64,000 nt of DNA, from contig NZ_ANIE01000005.1 in NCBI RefSeq assembly GCF_000708045.1, positions 488,816 through 552,815 of the forward strand, read 5' to 3'. Below, piece after piece: positions 7,101-16,025 of this stretch (its first letter is position 1; the number at the start of each line of letters is the position of its first letter). The stretch is from Marinobacter nitratireducens (GTDB lineage: Bacteria; Pseudomonadota; Gammaproteobacteria; Pseudomonadales; Oleiphilaceae). The position numbers and the translations under genes are program-made. The notes under the pieces were generated by a model, which had not been told where the DNA came from, did not search any database, and saw only the letters and a list, made by a program, of their open reading frames with translations.

Positions 7101-8507
7101 TCACTTCCCGATCAGTGATTGCCCGCACACGCGAACAACGTTTCCGTTCACGCCGCTGGACGCCGGGTTGCAGTACCAGGCAATGGCTTCTGCCACGTCG
7201 ACGGGCTGGCCTCCCTGGGACAGGCTGTTCATCCGGCGGCCTGCTTCTCTGATCGTCATTGGCATGGCGGCTGTCATCTGGGTTTCGATGAACCCGGGAG
7301 CAATGGCGTTAATGGTGATGCCATTCTTCAGATGTTTGGCCATGGATTCCACGTAACCGATAACGCCGCTCTTGGCGGTTGAATAGTTGGTCTGACCAAA
7401 GTTGCCGGCAATACCGCTAATTGACGAAATGCAGACAATGCGGCCGTTATCCTTGAGCAAGCCACGTTCGGTCAATTCCTCGTCGATCAGCTCTTCGGCG
7501 CTCAGGTTAACGGCGATCGTCATGTCCCAAAAATGTTCCGGCATGTTGCCAAGGGTTTTGTCCCGGGTGATGCCTGCGTTATGGATCACCAGATCAATGC
7601 CGCCGAAGTGCTCTTCTGCAAAATCCGCAATCAGTTTCGGGGCTGCTTCATCGGTGATGTCGCAGGCAAGGGCCTTGCCATTAATCGCATCGGTGACTTT
7701 CTGAAGCTCTTCCATCGCCGGTGGAATGTCCAGGCCAATCACCGTCGCGCCGTCGCGGGCGAGTGTTTCGGCGATAGCGGCGCCGATACCGCGGGATGCG
7801 CCTGTGACCAATGCAACCTTGCCGGTTAGCGGGGCAACCGGGTTGGTGGCCGGTGCTGTCGTACCTTTACCGATGCGCACACACTGCCCCGAGACATAGG
7901 CTGAGCGCGGTGACAGGAAGAAGCGGATGCTTGAGTCCAGTTGCTCCTCGGCAGCGGGAGCCATCCAGATCAGGTTCGCAGTGGCGCCCTTTTTCCCGAT
8001 TTCCTTGCCAACCGCCCGAACAAACCCTTCGAGTGCCTGCTGTGCAGCCGCGTGTGGCGCTTTGCGGCAGCTTGAGGGTGTCTGGCCGATGACAAGCACT
8101 CTTCCATTGCCGGCTATCTTTTTAATGGTCGGGTGGAAGAAGTCGTACAGCGCGCGAAGCTCGTCCGGAGATTTGATGCCGGTCGCATCGAAAATCAGGG
8201 CGGAGAACTTCTGGGTGATCTCCTGATCAAGTCCGAGAGCGTTTGCCTTGTTGCCAGCCATGGATGAGTCGGCAAGAGAGTTGATGCCGGCGGCATGATG
8301 CAGCTTTGCTGCGCTGGAACTCAAAATGCTGCCAATGGTGGCCACGGCCTTGCCGCCGGCGGCGCTGCCAATGAGAACGTCGCCTTCAATAAATGGTTGA
8401 TCAACCCGCTTGAGGCGCTTGAGCGGAACCGGCGAAGGCAGGCCGAGAGACTGCGCGGCGGTTTTGCCGACCGGGGTATTGACTAATTTGAGGTAGAGGT
8501 CAGACAT
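7101..8507 (-). CDS. High-molecular-weight 3-oxoacyl reductase (FabG4-type SDR)
   Basis: A 468-residue member of the long FabG branch. The N-terminal half (about 1-205) is a degenerate Rossmann-like domain and the C-terminal half is a full short-chain dehydrogenase. Catalytic features are TGASRGIGAA (cofactor loop), HNAG, a serine in SSISG, and Y-x-x-x-K in TNYSTAKSG. The family reduces 3-oxoacyl-CoA or ACP with NAD(P)H; mycobacterial FabG4 is the best-known relative. It is divergent from a thiolase gene at 8694, the same partnership seen for fabG4/fadA2 in mycobacteria, suggesting a joint role in making or breaking 3-ketoacyl thioesters. Ordinary FabG is about 245 residues, so this is not the fatty-acid-synthesis housekeeping copy. 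Confidence 0.88.
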   Translation of the reverse strand: MSDLYLKLVNTPVGKTAAQSLGLPSPVPLKRLKRVDQPFIEGDVLIGSAAGGKAVATIGSILSSSAAKLHHAAGINSLADSSMAGNKANALGLDQEITQKFSALIFDATGIKSPDELRALYDFFHPTIKKIAGNGRVLVIGQTPSSCRKAPHAAAQQALEGFVRAVGKEIGKKGATANLIWMAPAAEEQLDSSIRFFLSPRSAYVSGQCVRIGKGTTAPATNPVAPLTGKVALVTGASRGIGAAIAETLARDGATVIGLDIPPAMEELQKVTDAINGKALACDITDEAAPKLIADFAEEHFGGIDLVIHNAGITRDKTLGNMPEHFWDMTIAVNLSAEELIDEELTERGLLKDNGRIVCISSISGIAGNFGQTNYSTAKSGVIGYVESMAKHLKNGITINAIAPGFIETQMTAAMPMTIREAGRRMNSLSQGGQPVDVAEAIAWYCNPASSGVNGNVVRVCGQSLIGK

Positions 8508-8693
8508 AGTGGGTCTTCCGTGTTATGGCTGCTAGCAGCTCTTATGTTGAATGTATGATGAAATCGACCTACAGGTTAAAGAATCGCCCAGTTTTTGGAT
8601 TGACTCAATGCCGGGGCAGGGTTGTCAGGGATGCCAATGAGAGCAGAGTCCAGCGAGCTACACTTTGTGCAATTTCACGGAAAGGGTAAAAAC

Positions 8694-10013
8694 ATGGCAC
8701 AGGCTAAAACCAGCACACAAAAGAAATCCCCCAAGAACAGTGGCGGAATCCGGCGCGTCGCGATCATCGGCGGTAACCGTATTCCGTTTGCCAAGTCGAA
8801 TACCGTATACAGCAAGATCAGCAATCAGGAGCTCCTTACCTCGGCGATCCGGGGGTTGGTTGATCGCTACGGTCTGGAAGGAATGCGTATGGGCGAAGTG
8901 GTTGCCGGCGCCGTTATCAAGCACTCCAGGGATTTCAATCTGACCCGGGAATCGGTGCTGAGTAGCGGTCTTGCGCCCGAAACCTCGGCCTACGACATCC
9001 AGCAGGCATGCGGTACCGGCCTGGAGGCTGCGATTCTCGTGGCCAACAAGATTGCGCTGGGGCAAATCGAGTGCGGTATCGCAGGTGGCACCGACACAAC
9101 CTCCGATGCGCCAATTGGGGTGGGTGAAGGTCTGCGGGAAATCCTGTTAGACCTGAATCGGGCGAAAACCGCGAAGGAGCGTCTGAAGATTCTGGGCCGC
9201 TTCCGCCCTGGGCATCTGGTGCCGGAAATTCCCGAGAATGGAGAGCCCAGAACCGGGATGTCCATGGGGGATCATGCTCAAGTCACGGCCCATGAATGGT
9301 CCATTGGTCGGGAAGAGCAGGATCTGTTGGCGTGGGAAAGCCATCAGAAGCTTGCAAAGGCCTACGATGAGGGGTTCTTCAGTGATCTGGTGACGCCGCT
9401 GGCGGGGCTGGACAAGGACAACATTTTGCGTCCGGGCACCACCCTCGAGAAGCTGGCGTCCCTCAAGCCGTGCTTTGATCGTGAAAATGGAACCATGACC
9501 GCCGCAAACAGCACGGCGCTCACGGATGGTGCATCCTGTGTGCTTCTTGCCAGTGAGGAGTGGGCGAAAGCCAACAACTTTGAAGTGAAGGCGTGGTTGA
9601 CCTTCAGCGAGGTCGCTGCTGTTGATTTTGTCGACAAAAAAGAAGGGCTGTTGATGGCGCCAGCCTATGCGGTTCCGCGGATGCTGGAGAAGGCGGGATT
9701 AACCTTGCAGGATTTTGACTTCTACGAAATTCACGAGGCCTTCGCGGCTCAGGTCCTTTCTACCCTGAAGGCGTGGGAGGATCCCGTGTTCTGCAAGGAA
9801 AAATTGGGGCTGGACAAGCCGCTGGGCAGTATCGACAGGGAAAAACTCAATGTGAAAGGCAGCAGTCTTGCCACGGGGCATCCTTTTGCGGCAACAGGTG
9901 GTCGAATTATTGCCACGCTTGCGAAGCTGCTTGAGGAGAAGGGCAGTGGCCGTGGTCTCGTATCGATCTGCGCGGCGGGTGGGCAAGGGGTTGTGGCCAT
10001 CCTGGAGCGCTAG
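8694..10013 (+). CDS. Acetyl-CoA C-acyltransferase (FadI/FadA2-type thiolase)
   Basis: A 439-residue thiolase that cleaves 3-ketoacyl-CoA with CoA, or condenses acyl-CoAs in reverse. The nucleophile is C106 (QQACGTGLEA); also visible are HEAFAAQV (catalytic His), GHPFAATGGR, and the second cysteine C426 in CAAGGQG. The length and the GGTDTTSDAPIG segment place it with the longer FadI-like branch, not the 390-residue FadA branch. I chose the ATG at 8694, which has GGAAAGGG upstream; the open frame extends 24 codons further upstream without a site. It is divergent from the FabG4-type reductase. A second, different thiolase is at 49476-50684. Confidence 0.9.
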   Translation: MAQAKTSTQKKSPKNSGGIRRVAIIGGNRIPFAKSNTVYSKISNQELLTSAIRGLVDRYGLEGMRMGEVVAGAVIKHSRDFNLTRESVLSSGLAPETSAYDIQQACGTGLEAAILVANKIALGQIECGIAGGTDTTSDAPIGVGEGLREILLDLNRAKTAKERLKILGRFRPGHLVPEIPENGEPRTGMSMGDHAQVTAHEWSIGREEQDLLAWESHQKLAKAYDEGFFSDLVTPLAGLDKDNILRPGTTLEKLASLKPCFDRENGTMTAANSTALTDGASCVLLASEEWAKANNFEVKAWLTFSEVAAVDFVDKKEGLLMAPAYAVPRMLEKAGLTLQDFDFYEIHEAFAAQVLSTLKAWEDPVFCKEKLGLDKPLGSIDREKLNVKGSSLATGHPFAATGGRIIATLAKLLEEKGSGRGLVSICAAGGQGVVAILER

Positions 10014-10037
10014 GTTCCGGAAAAGCTGAATTATCCT

Positions 10038-10066
10038 TTGACAGGGCTGGCGTCACCCCTTATCAT
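10038..10066 (+). promoter_or_regulatory. Promoter of initiator tRNA-Met
   Basis: TTGACA, exactly 17 bases, TATCAT, then GC-rich GCGCGCC. A near-consensus stable-RNA promoter 48 bp upstream of the tRNA. Confidence 0.8.
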
Positions 10067-10113
10067 GCGCGCCACGTTGATCGGGTCACGGCCTGAAAAA
10101 ACGGACAGTTTGA

Positions 10114-10190
<77 letters not shown>

Positions 10191-10193
10191 ATT

Positions 10194-10224
10194 AAAAAAA
10201 GCCGGTCTTGGACCGGCTTTTTTT
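10194..10224 (+). terminator. Terminator of tRNA-fMet
   Basis: A7, stem GCCGGTC/GACCGGC with a TTG loop, then T7. Starts four bases after the tRNA CCA end. Confidence 0.95.
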
Positions 10225-10327
10225 GTGTTCATATGTTGCCCCTCCCAATGCCAGCGCCCGCTGGACTCTTCATTTCAGGCCTTTTTCAGCAATTCGGATC
10301 AGTCGCTTTTGTATCCGGTTCTACTTT

Positions 10328-10403
10328 TGGGCAAAAAATTGCCCAGTTTTCAATGGCTTCCGGCATAGTATTACTTGATCCTGACGAAAAATTGACAATT
10401 TTT
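10328..10403. promoter_or_regulatory. Two A/T-rich inverted repeats upstream of the lipoprotein gene
   Basis: First repeat 10328-10345 (TGGGCAA, 4-base loop, TTGCCCA); second 10387-10403 (AAAAATTG, 1 base, CAATTTTT). They share the AAAAATTG motif and precede the ORF at 10487. They could be operators or RNA hairpins. The rest of 10225-10486 shows no gene. Confidence 0.4.
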
Positions 10404-10486
10404 TAATTGGAGGAATGACGACAGTCACATCCATAATCGGCGTCGTTTTATAGAATTCAACGAAATCGTCAGAATATTGGTGTAAA

Positions 10487-10915
10487 ATGACTGTTGAACG
10501 CGTCATAAAAGTGTCAAAGGCATGGATTGCCGCGTTTGTAGTTGGAGCTGTCCTCTCAGGATGCGGAGGCGGGTCTGGAAGTGGTTCCGACAGTGGTACC
10601 CCGATTACCGATAACAATACCAGCGGCTCTTCCAGTGAGGTCGTGAAGTCCGCTGTATTGAGCTGGAGTGCACCGCTCACGAGGGTGAATGGTGAGAGTA
10701 TTCCGATGGCCGAGCTGGATCAGTATGTAATTCGTTATGGTCAGGATGCTGACAACCTGAGCGAACAGGTTGTGGTCACCAATGCCCAGGCCGACGCTGA
10801 AATGTCCTACGAGGTGAGCGGTCTGGCTGATGGCACCTGGTTCTTTACCATCCAGGTTCAGGATACCAACGGCTTGATCAGCGAGCCCTCTGATATCGTT
10901 AGCAAGACAATCTGA
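10487..10915 (+). CDS. Small lipoprotein with a fibronectin type III-like domain
   Basis: A 142-residue protein with a signal peptide and lipobox LSGC (lipidated Cys26), a Gly/Ser-rich linker (about 27-50), then one domain of about 90 residues. That domain has the spacing of an FN3 fold: LSWSAPLTR near the start, YVIRYG in the middle, YEVSGLADGTWFFTIQVQDTNG near the end. FN3 domains bind other proteins or carbohydrates at the surface. The Shine-Dalgarno site is poor. It converges on the CHASE2 kinase gene, whose FecR-like partner also has FN3-like repeats, so a shared envelope role is possible but unproven. Confidence 0.75.
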   Translation: MTVERVIKVSKAWIAAFVVGAVLSGCGGGSGSGSDSGTPITDNNTSGSSSEVVKSAVLSWSAPLTRVNGESIPMAELDQYVIRYGQDADNLSEQVVVTNAQADAEMSYEVSGLADGTWFFTIQVQDTNGLISEPSDIVSKTI

Positions 10916-10953
10916 TCACGGCCGGATCCCCGGGTGCCTGAAGTGCTGACGTC

Positions 10954-13518
10954 TCAGGCCAGCGGATCTGCGATCGGAAGTCTCATGGAGAAGGTCGAGC
11001 CTCTGCCCGGGGTGGAGGTGACCGAGATGTCCCCCCGATGTTTCTCCACCACAGTTTTCACAAACGACAAACCCAGCCCGGTACCGTGCACGCCCGCCAG
11101 TTCGCTTTGTTTCTGACGCCGGAAACGGTCGAATAGAAATGGCAGTTCCTGCGGATCGATACCGCTCCCCTCATCGGCTATCGTCAGGCAAGCCTCATGT
11201 CCGGCCCGGTAGACCTGAATGTTAACGGTGGACTGCTCCGGACTGTATTGGACGGCATTCGTTAGCAGATTAATAATGGCCCGCTCCAGTAATTCGGCAT
11301 TACCCCGAAGCCACAGATCTTCCGTGCCCTGGAGTTGCAGCTGGATTTGCTTCTCGGAAGCCTGTTCACTGACGCTATCCCGGGCGTTTTCAGCAATGGC
11401 TAGGAATTCGCACTCGTAAAACCGTGTTTCCGTGAGCTGTTCCGCTCTGGCGAGTTGTACAAACTCCTCGGCCAGGTGATAGCTCCGGCGGGCCAGCTTA
11501 CCCAGTTGTTCCAGCTGCATGGCATCGATATGGCTGGGGTCGCGCTTGAGTTGTTCGATGAGTGCCAGCTGAGAAACCAGTGGTGACCGGACGTCATGGG
11601 ATATGAAGTCGATGGCTTCCCGGTGCTGGCGCTGCTGCTCCCTGAGTTCGGTGATGTCGGAAACGTTGGCGATAATGCCATGCTGTTCGCTGTCGGGCAG
11701 CGCAAAGGGGGCAAAGTGAATCAGGAAATCCTTGCCCCGTATGCGCAGATCGACCGTTCGGCTTTGTTTTAGCGTCAGGGTTTCGGAAACGGTTTCATGC
11801 CAGGGCGGTGTCTCACGAGGATCATGTCCTTCCAGAAGGCTGGCAAGTGGCAGGCCGCTCAGCGAGGGCATCGGTTCGCGGAACCATTCTTCAATATGGC
11901 CGTTCGCGAACCGTATAACGCCAAGTTCATCTGTGACGATCACGCCGTCTGGCATGCGTTCAAAACTGCGGCGCATAAACTGCTGCATTCGGTTAAGGCG
12001 TTCAGTCGCGACACGAACGCGCTCAATGCGGGCAGAAATATTCTCTCTGGGTTTCAGAGCAGGTTGTATCTCATCCTGTTGTGCGAGCTTCAGGCGTCGC
12101 AAGTAACGCTGAATGCCTTCGCGGGTAAAATCGTCAGGAAGAATCAATCCGAGGATGTAATTCAGATCTCCCCGCCGCAAGCGAATCCAGCTGGCATCGT
12201 CCTGGTGCAGCCATTGGCCTTGGGGCAGGTCATCAGGGATGTCGTTAGGTGTCAGAGAGTTCTGGGCAATGGTTTCAGCTCCCTGTTGCAGTAGCCAGCC
12301 TTGCGGCTGAAGGAGCGCTCTGAAGTGCGCCAGGAGTTGCGTCGGGTGGCGTCCGGTTGTTCCGGGTAGCGGCAGTTGGGGACTCCGGGCGAGGGCATCC
12401 AGTTGCCGATTGAGAAAGTGATTGGTCATGGCCAGCCTGAAACCGCTCGATACGGGAAATGCCAATATGGGAATCAGGAGAGCCTTGGCGACCGGTACCC
12501 ACAGATTCATGCTGACAAAGGCAATTCCATAGATAAGGAAAAGCGTCAGAGCTGTGGTCAGGCATGCAGCTAGTGTGCGAGTGGGGCGCATCCTTGGCAG
12601 GATCACCACCAGCAGGGCCAGTGTGAACACGATCAGCCCCAAAGAGAGCCACGCCGGGGCTGGGCGAATCAGTTGGTTTTGTTTTATCGCTGAAAAAGCA
12701 TTGGCGTGGAACTCGACGCCAGACATAGGCTGACTGAGTCCCGAAAATGGCGTAGGTAAGATGTCGCCGAAGCCGGCCGCGGTGGCTCCGACGAACACGG
12801 TTTTGCCAGAGAATGCCTGACTTGCTGCGGGATGATTCAACACCTGGGTGTAGGAAAAAGTTGGGATGGAACCCGATCCGCCTGCCAGGGGAACGATTCG
12901 AAAATCCTGCCTGATATTGACGAAAGCCGGGGTTGAATCGTTGGAGAGTTTTGGTGAGCCCCCTGCGGCTGTCATAGAGAGGCTTGGCCAAAGCTTGGAG
13001 CCGAGGCCATTGTACAGGTAGAGTCCCCGCGCAACGCCGTCCGAATCCAGTTCCACGTGGGCATGGCCTATTCCAGCTGCGGCAGCAGCCAGAGCCGGAA
13101 CCGGAAGCTGTTCTCCCAGCAATTGATCTACAGTGGGGGGCGAGAGGTAGACCGGAAGGATGACCTGGCCGTGCTCGTCCATGGCAGCGGCCAGCTCACT
13201 ATCATCGGGAGCTGGCTCTGGGAACAGGATATCGAATACGATGGTTTTGGCGCCCGCTTCGGTCAGCTTGCGGATAAGCTCGGCATGAACGTTTCGGCGC
13301 CACGGCCAGCGCCCCAGTCGATCGAGGCTGATTTCATCAATCGCCACCACCACAACGTCATCTGACGGCTCGGGCGGGGCCAGGGTGGTCGTTTTGTCCA
13401 GGATCCAGAAGTCGATCTGCCGTGGCAGACCGGATGCCTGAATCAGAAGCAGCAGCAGGGTAATAATAAAGCCGAGCATCCAGGGAGTCGTTGTAAATGG
13501 TAGCCAATCCCTCTTCAT
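10954..13518 (-). CDS. CHASE2-domain sensor histidine kinase
   Basis: An 854-residue inner-membrane kinase. Order: N-terminal membrane segment (about 12-30), extracytoplasmic CHASE2 domain (about 35-285, with VVVVAIDEISLDRLGRWPW and VFVGATAAGFGD), a group of membrane segments (about 290-365), linker, PAS domain (about 515-630, RMPDGVIVTDELG), HisKA with phospho-acceptor His in DFISHDVRSP, and ATPase with N box NLLTNAVQYSP, G1 DEGSGID and G2 GTGLGLSF. All catalytic boxes are intact. It is the last gene of an operon with the OmpR-type regulator and the LysM/FecR protein, so the regulator is its likely phosphorylation target. The signal sensed is unknown. Confidence 0.92.
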   Translation of the reverse strand: MKRDWLPFTTTPWMLGFIITLLLLLIQASGLPRQIDFWILDKTTTLAPPEPSDDVVVVAIDEISLDRLGRWPWRRNVHAELIRKLTEAGAKTIVFDILFPEPAPDDSELAAAMDEHGQVILPVYLSPPTVDQLLGEQLPVPALAAAAAGIGHAHVELDSDGVARGLYLYNGLGSKLWPSLSMTAAGGSPKLSNDSTPAFVNIRQDFRIVPLAGGSGSIPTFSYTQVLNHPAASQAFSGKTVFVGATAAGFGDILPTPFSGLSQPMSGVEFHANAFSAIKQNQLIRPAPAWLSLGLIVFTLALLVVILPRMRPTRTLAACLTTALTLFLIYGIAFVSMNLWVPVAKALLIPILAFPVSSGFRLAMTNHFLNRQLDALARSPQLPLPGTTGRHPTQLLAHFRALLQPQGWLLQQGAETIAQNSLTPNDIPDDLPQGQWLHQDDASWIRLRRGDLNYILGLILPDDFTREGIQRYLRRLKLAQQDEIQPALKPRENISARIERVRVATERLNRMQQFMRRSFERMPDGVIVTDELGVIRFANGHIEEWFREPMPSLSGLPLASLLEGHDPRETPPWHETVSETLTLKQSRTVDLRIRGKDFLIHFAPFALPDSEQHGIIANVSDITELREQQRQHREAIDFISHDVRSPLVSQLALIEQLKRDPSHIDAMQLEQLGKLARRSYHLAEEFVQLARAEQLTETRFYECEFLAIAENARDSVSEQASEKQIQLQLQGTEDLWLRGNAELLERAIINLLTNAVQYSPEQSTVNIQVYRAGHEACLTIADEGSGIDPQELPFLFDRFRRQKQSELAGVHGTGLGLSFVKTVVEKHRGDISVTSTPGRGSTFSMRLPIADPLA

Positions 13519-13551
13519 GTTCCCTGCTGTCTGTATCGATCGATCAATGGA

Positions 13552-15189
13552 TTATTCCAGGTACAGTTCCCTCCCCGGGCCCCAGCGACTGGTTAGCGGG
13601 CCATCTGAAAGAGCTTTCAGCCGCACAAAATACCGTCTTCCGGGAATAAGACGCAAGGCTGCGGTCGTATCTGGTAATGTTGCTTCCTTGATAATGTTGT
13701 TGAAACCGGGCTCCTCTGAGAGCTGGAGGCGGTATTCGCTGGCGGTGTCGACTTTTTCCCAGAACACCCGGACCTGGCTGTCAACATAGTTCACGCTGAT
13801 GATCCGGACGGGGGGCAGGCTGCCGTTGACAATCAGTTGCCTGGCTTCGGTTGTGGCCACGGAGTTCCCGCCTGCCTCGGTGACAACGCGCCAGTAGTAC
13901 TGTCCGGGGCCAAGAGGTTTCGAGGGTAATGCTCGGGTTTCGGGAGCCCACTCGCTGGTGGTGATGATGTCGCTGAACTCAATGTCTTCAGCGATTTCCA
14001 CTCGAGCCACCTCGTTGCTGCCATTCAGATTCCATTGGAACTCGGGCATGTCATCGTTTGCCGTCGCGCCGTTTTCAGGTGATACCAGAGTGGCGGAACG
14101 TGCCTGCAACGCAACTTCCAGCGGCATGATGGCCGGCATACCGGCAATGCCTCGGGGATCGAGCGCGGCGAGGTGGATTTCATAATCCCCGTTATCCAGA
14201 AGGCCGATGTCAAAGCGGTTGTTTCTGAGCTTTCGGCTTTCTACCCAGCGGCCGCTGTCTGTTTCAAAGATGTCGAGGCGATATTCTGGAGCAGGACTCT
14301 CTGCCCAGCTGAGTTCGGCCGGTAGCCGGGTCAACGGCGAAGCCAATGGGTTCAGGTTCGGCGCCGGCGGGAGCCTGCGAATAATGAGGCCGTTGGTATT
14401 GTTTGTCGAAACACTTGCGCTGTACCCGGCGGGTATCCTCCGGGTTTTACCCGGCGCGCCAAAATCCACGACCCCGTCGGTGACCTGAAGATCCGTGCCC
14501 AGGGGAGAAGTCTGCAAGGAAAATGCCGTGCCCCGTACCGCGGCGACGGCAGAAGGGGTTTCGATCTCAAACCGGGCGCCACCTTCTATGACGGGTTTTA
14601 CCCTCGTGTGAACTTCCCCGTGATTCAGGCGCAGGCGCGTATCCACCATGCCGGATTTTCCATACTGGGTCAGGCGGTTGAAAATCAGGCGGGAGTTGGG
14701 AGATATCCGGATTTCGGAACCGTCTGCGAGTTCAATGGTGGCGCTGCCGGTTCCGGACAGTACCTCATCGCCAACCCGGATCAGGGTGTCCGGCTGCAAG
14801 GGGCGTTTCTGGCCACTGATGCCGGAGATGTATTGCACGGTCCCGGTCACGGATGAGGCCCGGGCTGGCTCGGGCTGTCGCTTTAACCACTTGAGGGGAA
14901 TGCGAAGGGTATCGCCTTCCGAAACCAGGGCGTGACTGCTCAGGTCGTTATACCGTCGCAAGTCACCTGAACTCACGCCTGCAGCCAGAAGATCTCGTGC
15001 CACGGCCAGAAAGGTGTCTCCCGGGCGTAGGGTGTATTGCCATTCCTGAGCGGTGGTCCCCCGCATATCGGCTTTGGCGACAGCGGACCCTTGTGTCACC
15101 GATAATTCTGCTCTTGAGACGGTTGCCGCTGTCATCAGGGCAGCGGCGAACAGAACCAGAGTGCACTTTGCCATTGGCTTATTACTCAT
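13552..15189 (-). CDS. Secreted LysM-FecR protein with FN3-like C-terminus
   Basis: A 545-residue periplasmic protein: signal peptide (cleavage near SRA-E), LysM domain (YTLRPGDTFLAVARDLL to EGDTLRIPLKW), FecR domain (RVGDEVLSGTGSATIELADGS to ETPSAVAAVRGTAF), then two or three FN3-like beta domains. LysM binds peptidoglycan; FecR domains usually pass envelope signals. The ATG at 15189 overlaps the stop of the upstream response-regulator gene by 8 bases, indicating translational coupling, and the kinase gene follows 33 bp later. The inferred role is the periplasmic sensory or scaffold partner of the CHASE2 kinase. No sigma-factor gene accompanies it, unlike the classical FecR/FecI system. Confidence 0.88.
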   Translation of the reverse strand: MSNKPMAKCTLVLFAAALMTAATVSRAELSVTQGSAVAKADMRGTTAQEWQYTLRPGDTFLAVARDLLAAGVSSGDLRRYNDLSSHALVSEGDTLRIPLKWLKRQPEPARASSVTGTVQYISGISGQKRPLQPDTLIRVGDEVLSGTGSATIELADGSEIRISPNSRLIFNRLTQYGKSGMVDTRLRLNHGEVHTRVKPVIEGGARFEIETPSAVAAVRGTAFSLQTSPLGTDLQVTDGVVDFGAPGKTRRIPAGYSASVSTNNTNGLIIRRLPPAPNLNPLASPLTRLPAELSWAESPAPEYRLDIFETDSGRWVESRKLRNNRFDIGLLDNGDYEIHLAALDPRGIAGMPAIMPLEVALQARSATLVSPENGATANDDMPEFQWNLNGSNEVARVEIAEDIEFSDIITTSEWAPETRALPSKPLGPGQYYWRVVTEAGGNSVATTEARQLIVNGSLPPVRIISVNYVDSQVRVFWEKVDTASEYRLQLSEEPGFNNIIKEATLPDTTAALRLIPGRRYFVRLKALSDGPLTSRWGPGRELYLE

Positions 15190-15916
15190 TGGCAGCCTGA
15201 TCCGTGTGTATTGAATCCGGCACGGCATCCGGGCCTTTCATCGCTTCCAGGCGGTATCCGCGCTGGTAGATGGTTTTAATCCGGAATCCGTTCTCCGGGT
15301 TGAGGCCAAGCCGTCGGCGCAGTCGGCTCATGTGGGTATCGACAGTACGAGTGTTGATGTCCCGGGCCAGTCCCCATACACGCTCAAGGAGCATCTCGCG
15401 GGTCAAGAGGCGGCCCTGATTCTGGAACAGGAATAGCGTCAGATCGAAGTCTTTATCGGTCAGCGTCAGTTCCTCGCCGTGCAGGCTGATAGTGCGTTGC
15501 TGGGTATTGATCTCGAAGGGGCCGTAATTAAGGATCTCTTTTTCCGCATCCGGATTGCTGCGACGGGCCAGGGCATTGATCCGCGCGCCCAGTTCGGCGG
15601 CCCTTGGAGGTTTGGCCAGATAATCGTCGGCGCCGGCATCCAGTGCGGCAACGATGTCGGATTCGCTGTCACGCTGGGTCAGGAATACCACAGGGATTGG
15701 CCAGTTGAGTTGTGCCCGAACGGTTCTCAGAACATCCAGACCGGTCATGTCGGGGATCTGCCAGTCCAGGATCAGTAACTCGTAGCTCCGGTGCAAAACG
15801 GCGCTCAGGAAGGCCTGCCCGGTTGGGAAGCTGTCACAGTGATGGCCGCGCTCGGACAATATGGACTGAACGTTTTGTGCCTGTTCGTGCTCGTCTTCGA
15901 GCAGAGCGATGCGCAT
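15182..15916 (-). CDS. OmpR-family response regulator
   Basis: A 244-residue two-domain regulator. The receiver domain (1-120) has the acidic pair E7/D8, the phosphorylation site D51 (LLILDWQIPD), T79-type FLTQRD and lysine in LAKPP. The C-terminal winged helix (about 130-225) contains TRTVDTHMSRLRRRLG and the YQRGYRL wing. It is the first gene of the three-gene operon with the LysM-FecR protein and the CHASE2 kinase, so it is probably that kinase's partner and a DNA-binding activator or repressor. Target genes are not apparent; the FN3 lipoprotein at 10487 is a candidate by position only. Confidence 0.93.
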   Translation of the reverse strand: MRIALLEDEHEQAQNVQSILSERGHHCDSFPTGQAFLSAVLHRSYELLILDWQIPDMTGLDVLRTVRAQLNWPIPVVFLTQRDSESDIVAALDAGADDYLAKPPRAAELGARINALARRSNPDAEKEILNYGPFEINTQQRTISLHGEELTLTDKDFDLTLFLFQNQGRLLTREMLLERVWGLARDINTRTVDTHMSRLRRRLGLNPENGFRIKTIYQRGYRLEAMKGPDAVPDSIHTDQAANE

Positions 15917-16025
15917 GAAGCGTCTCCCGGAAAAAATCTCTCAACGTCACCTGTGCCCACGTAAGCCGTGAAATCGCAGGTTTATCCGCAAATTATCACA
16001 GAATGTCGGGTTGCCTGCAGTATCG

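Noticed and set aside
13552..15189. Classical FecIR iron-uptake regulation
   Set aside because: No ECF sigma factor or TonB receptor nearby; the FecR domain is on a LysM protein in a two-component operon.
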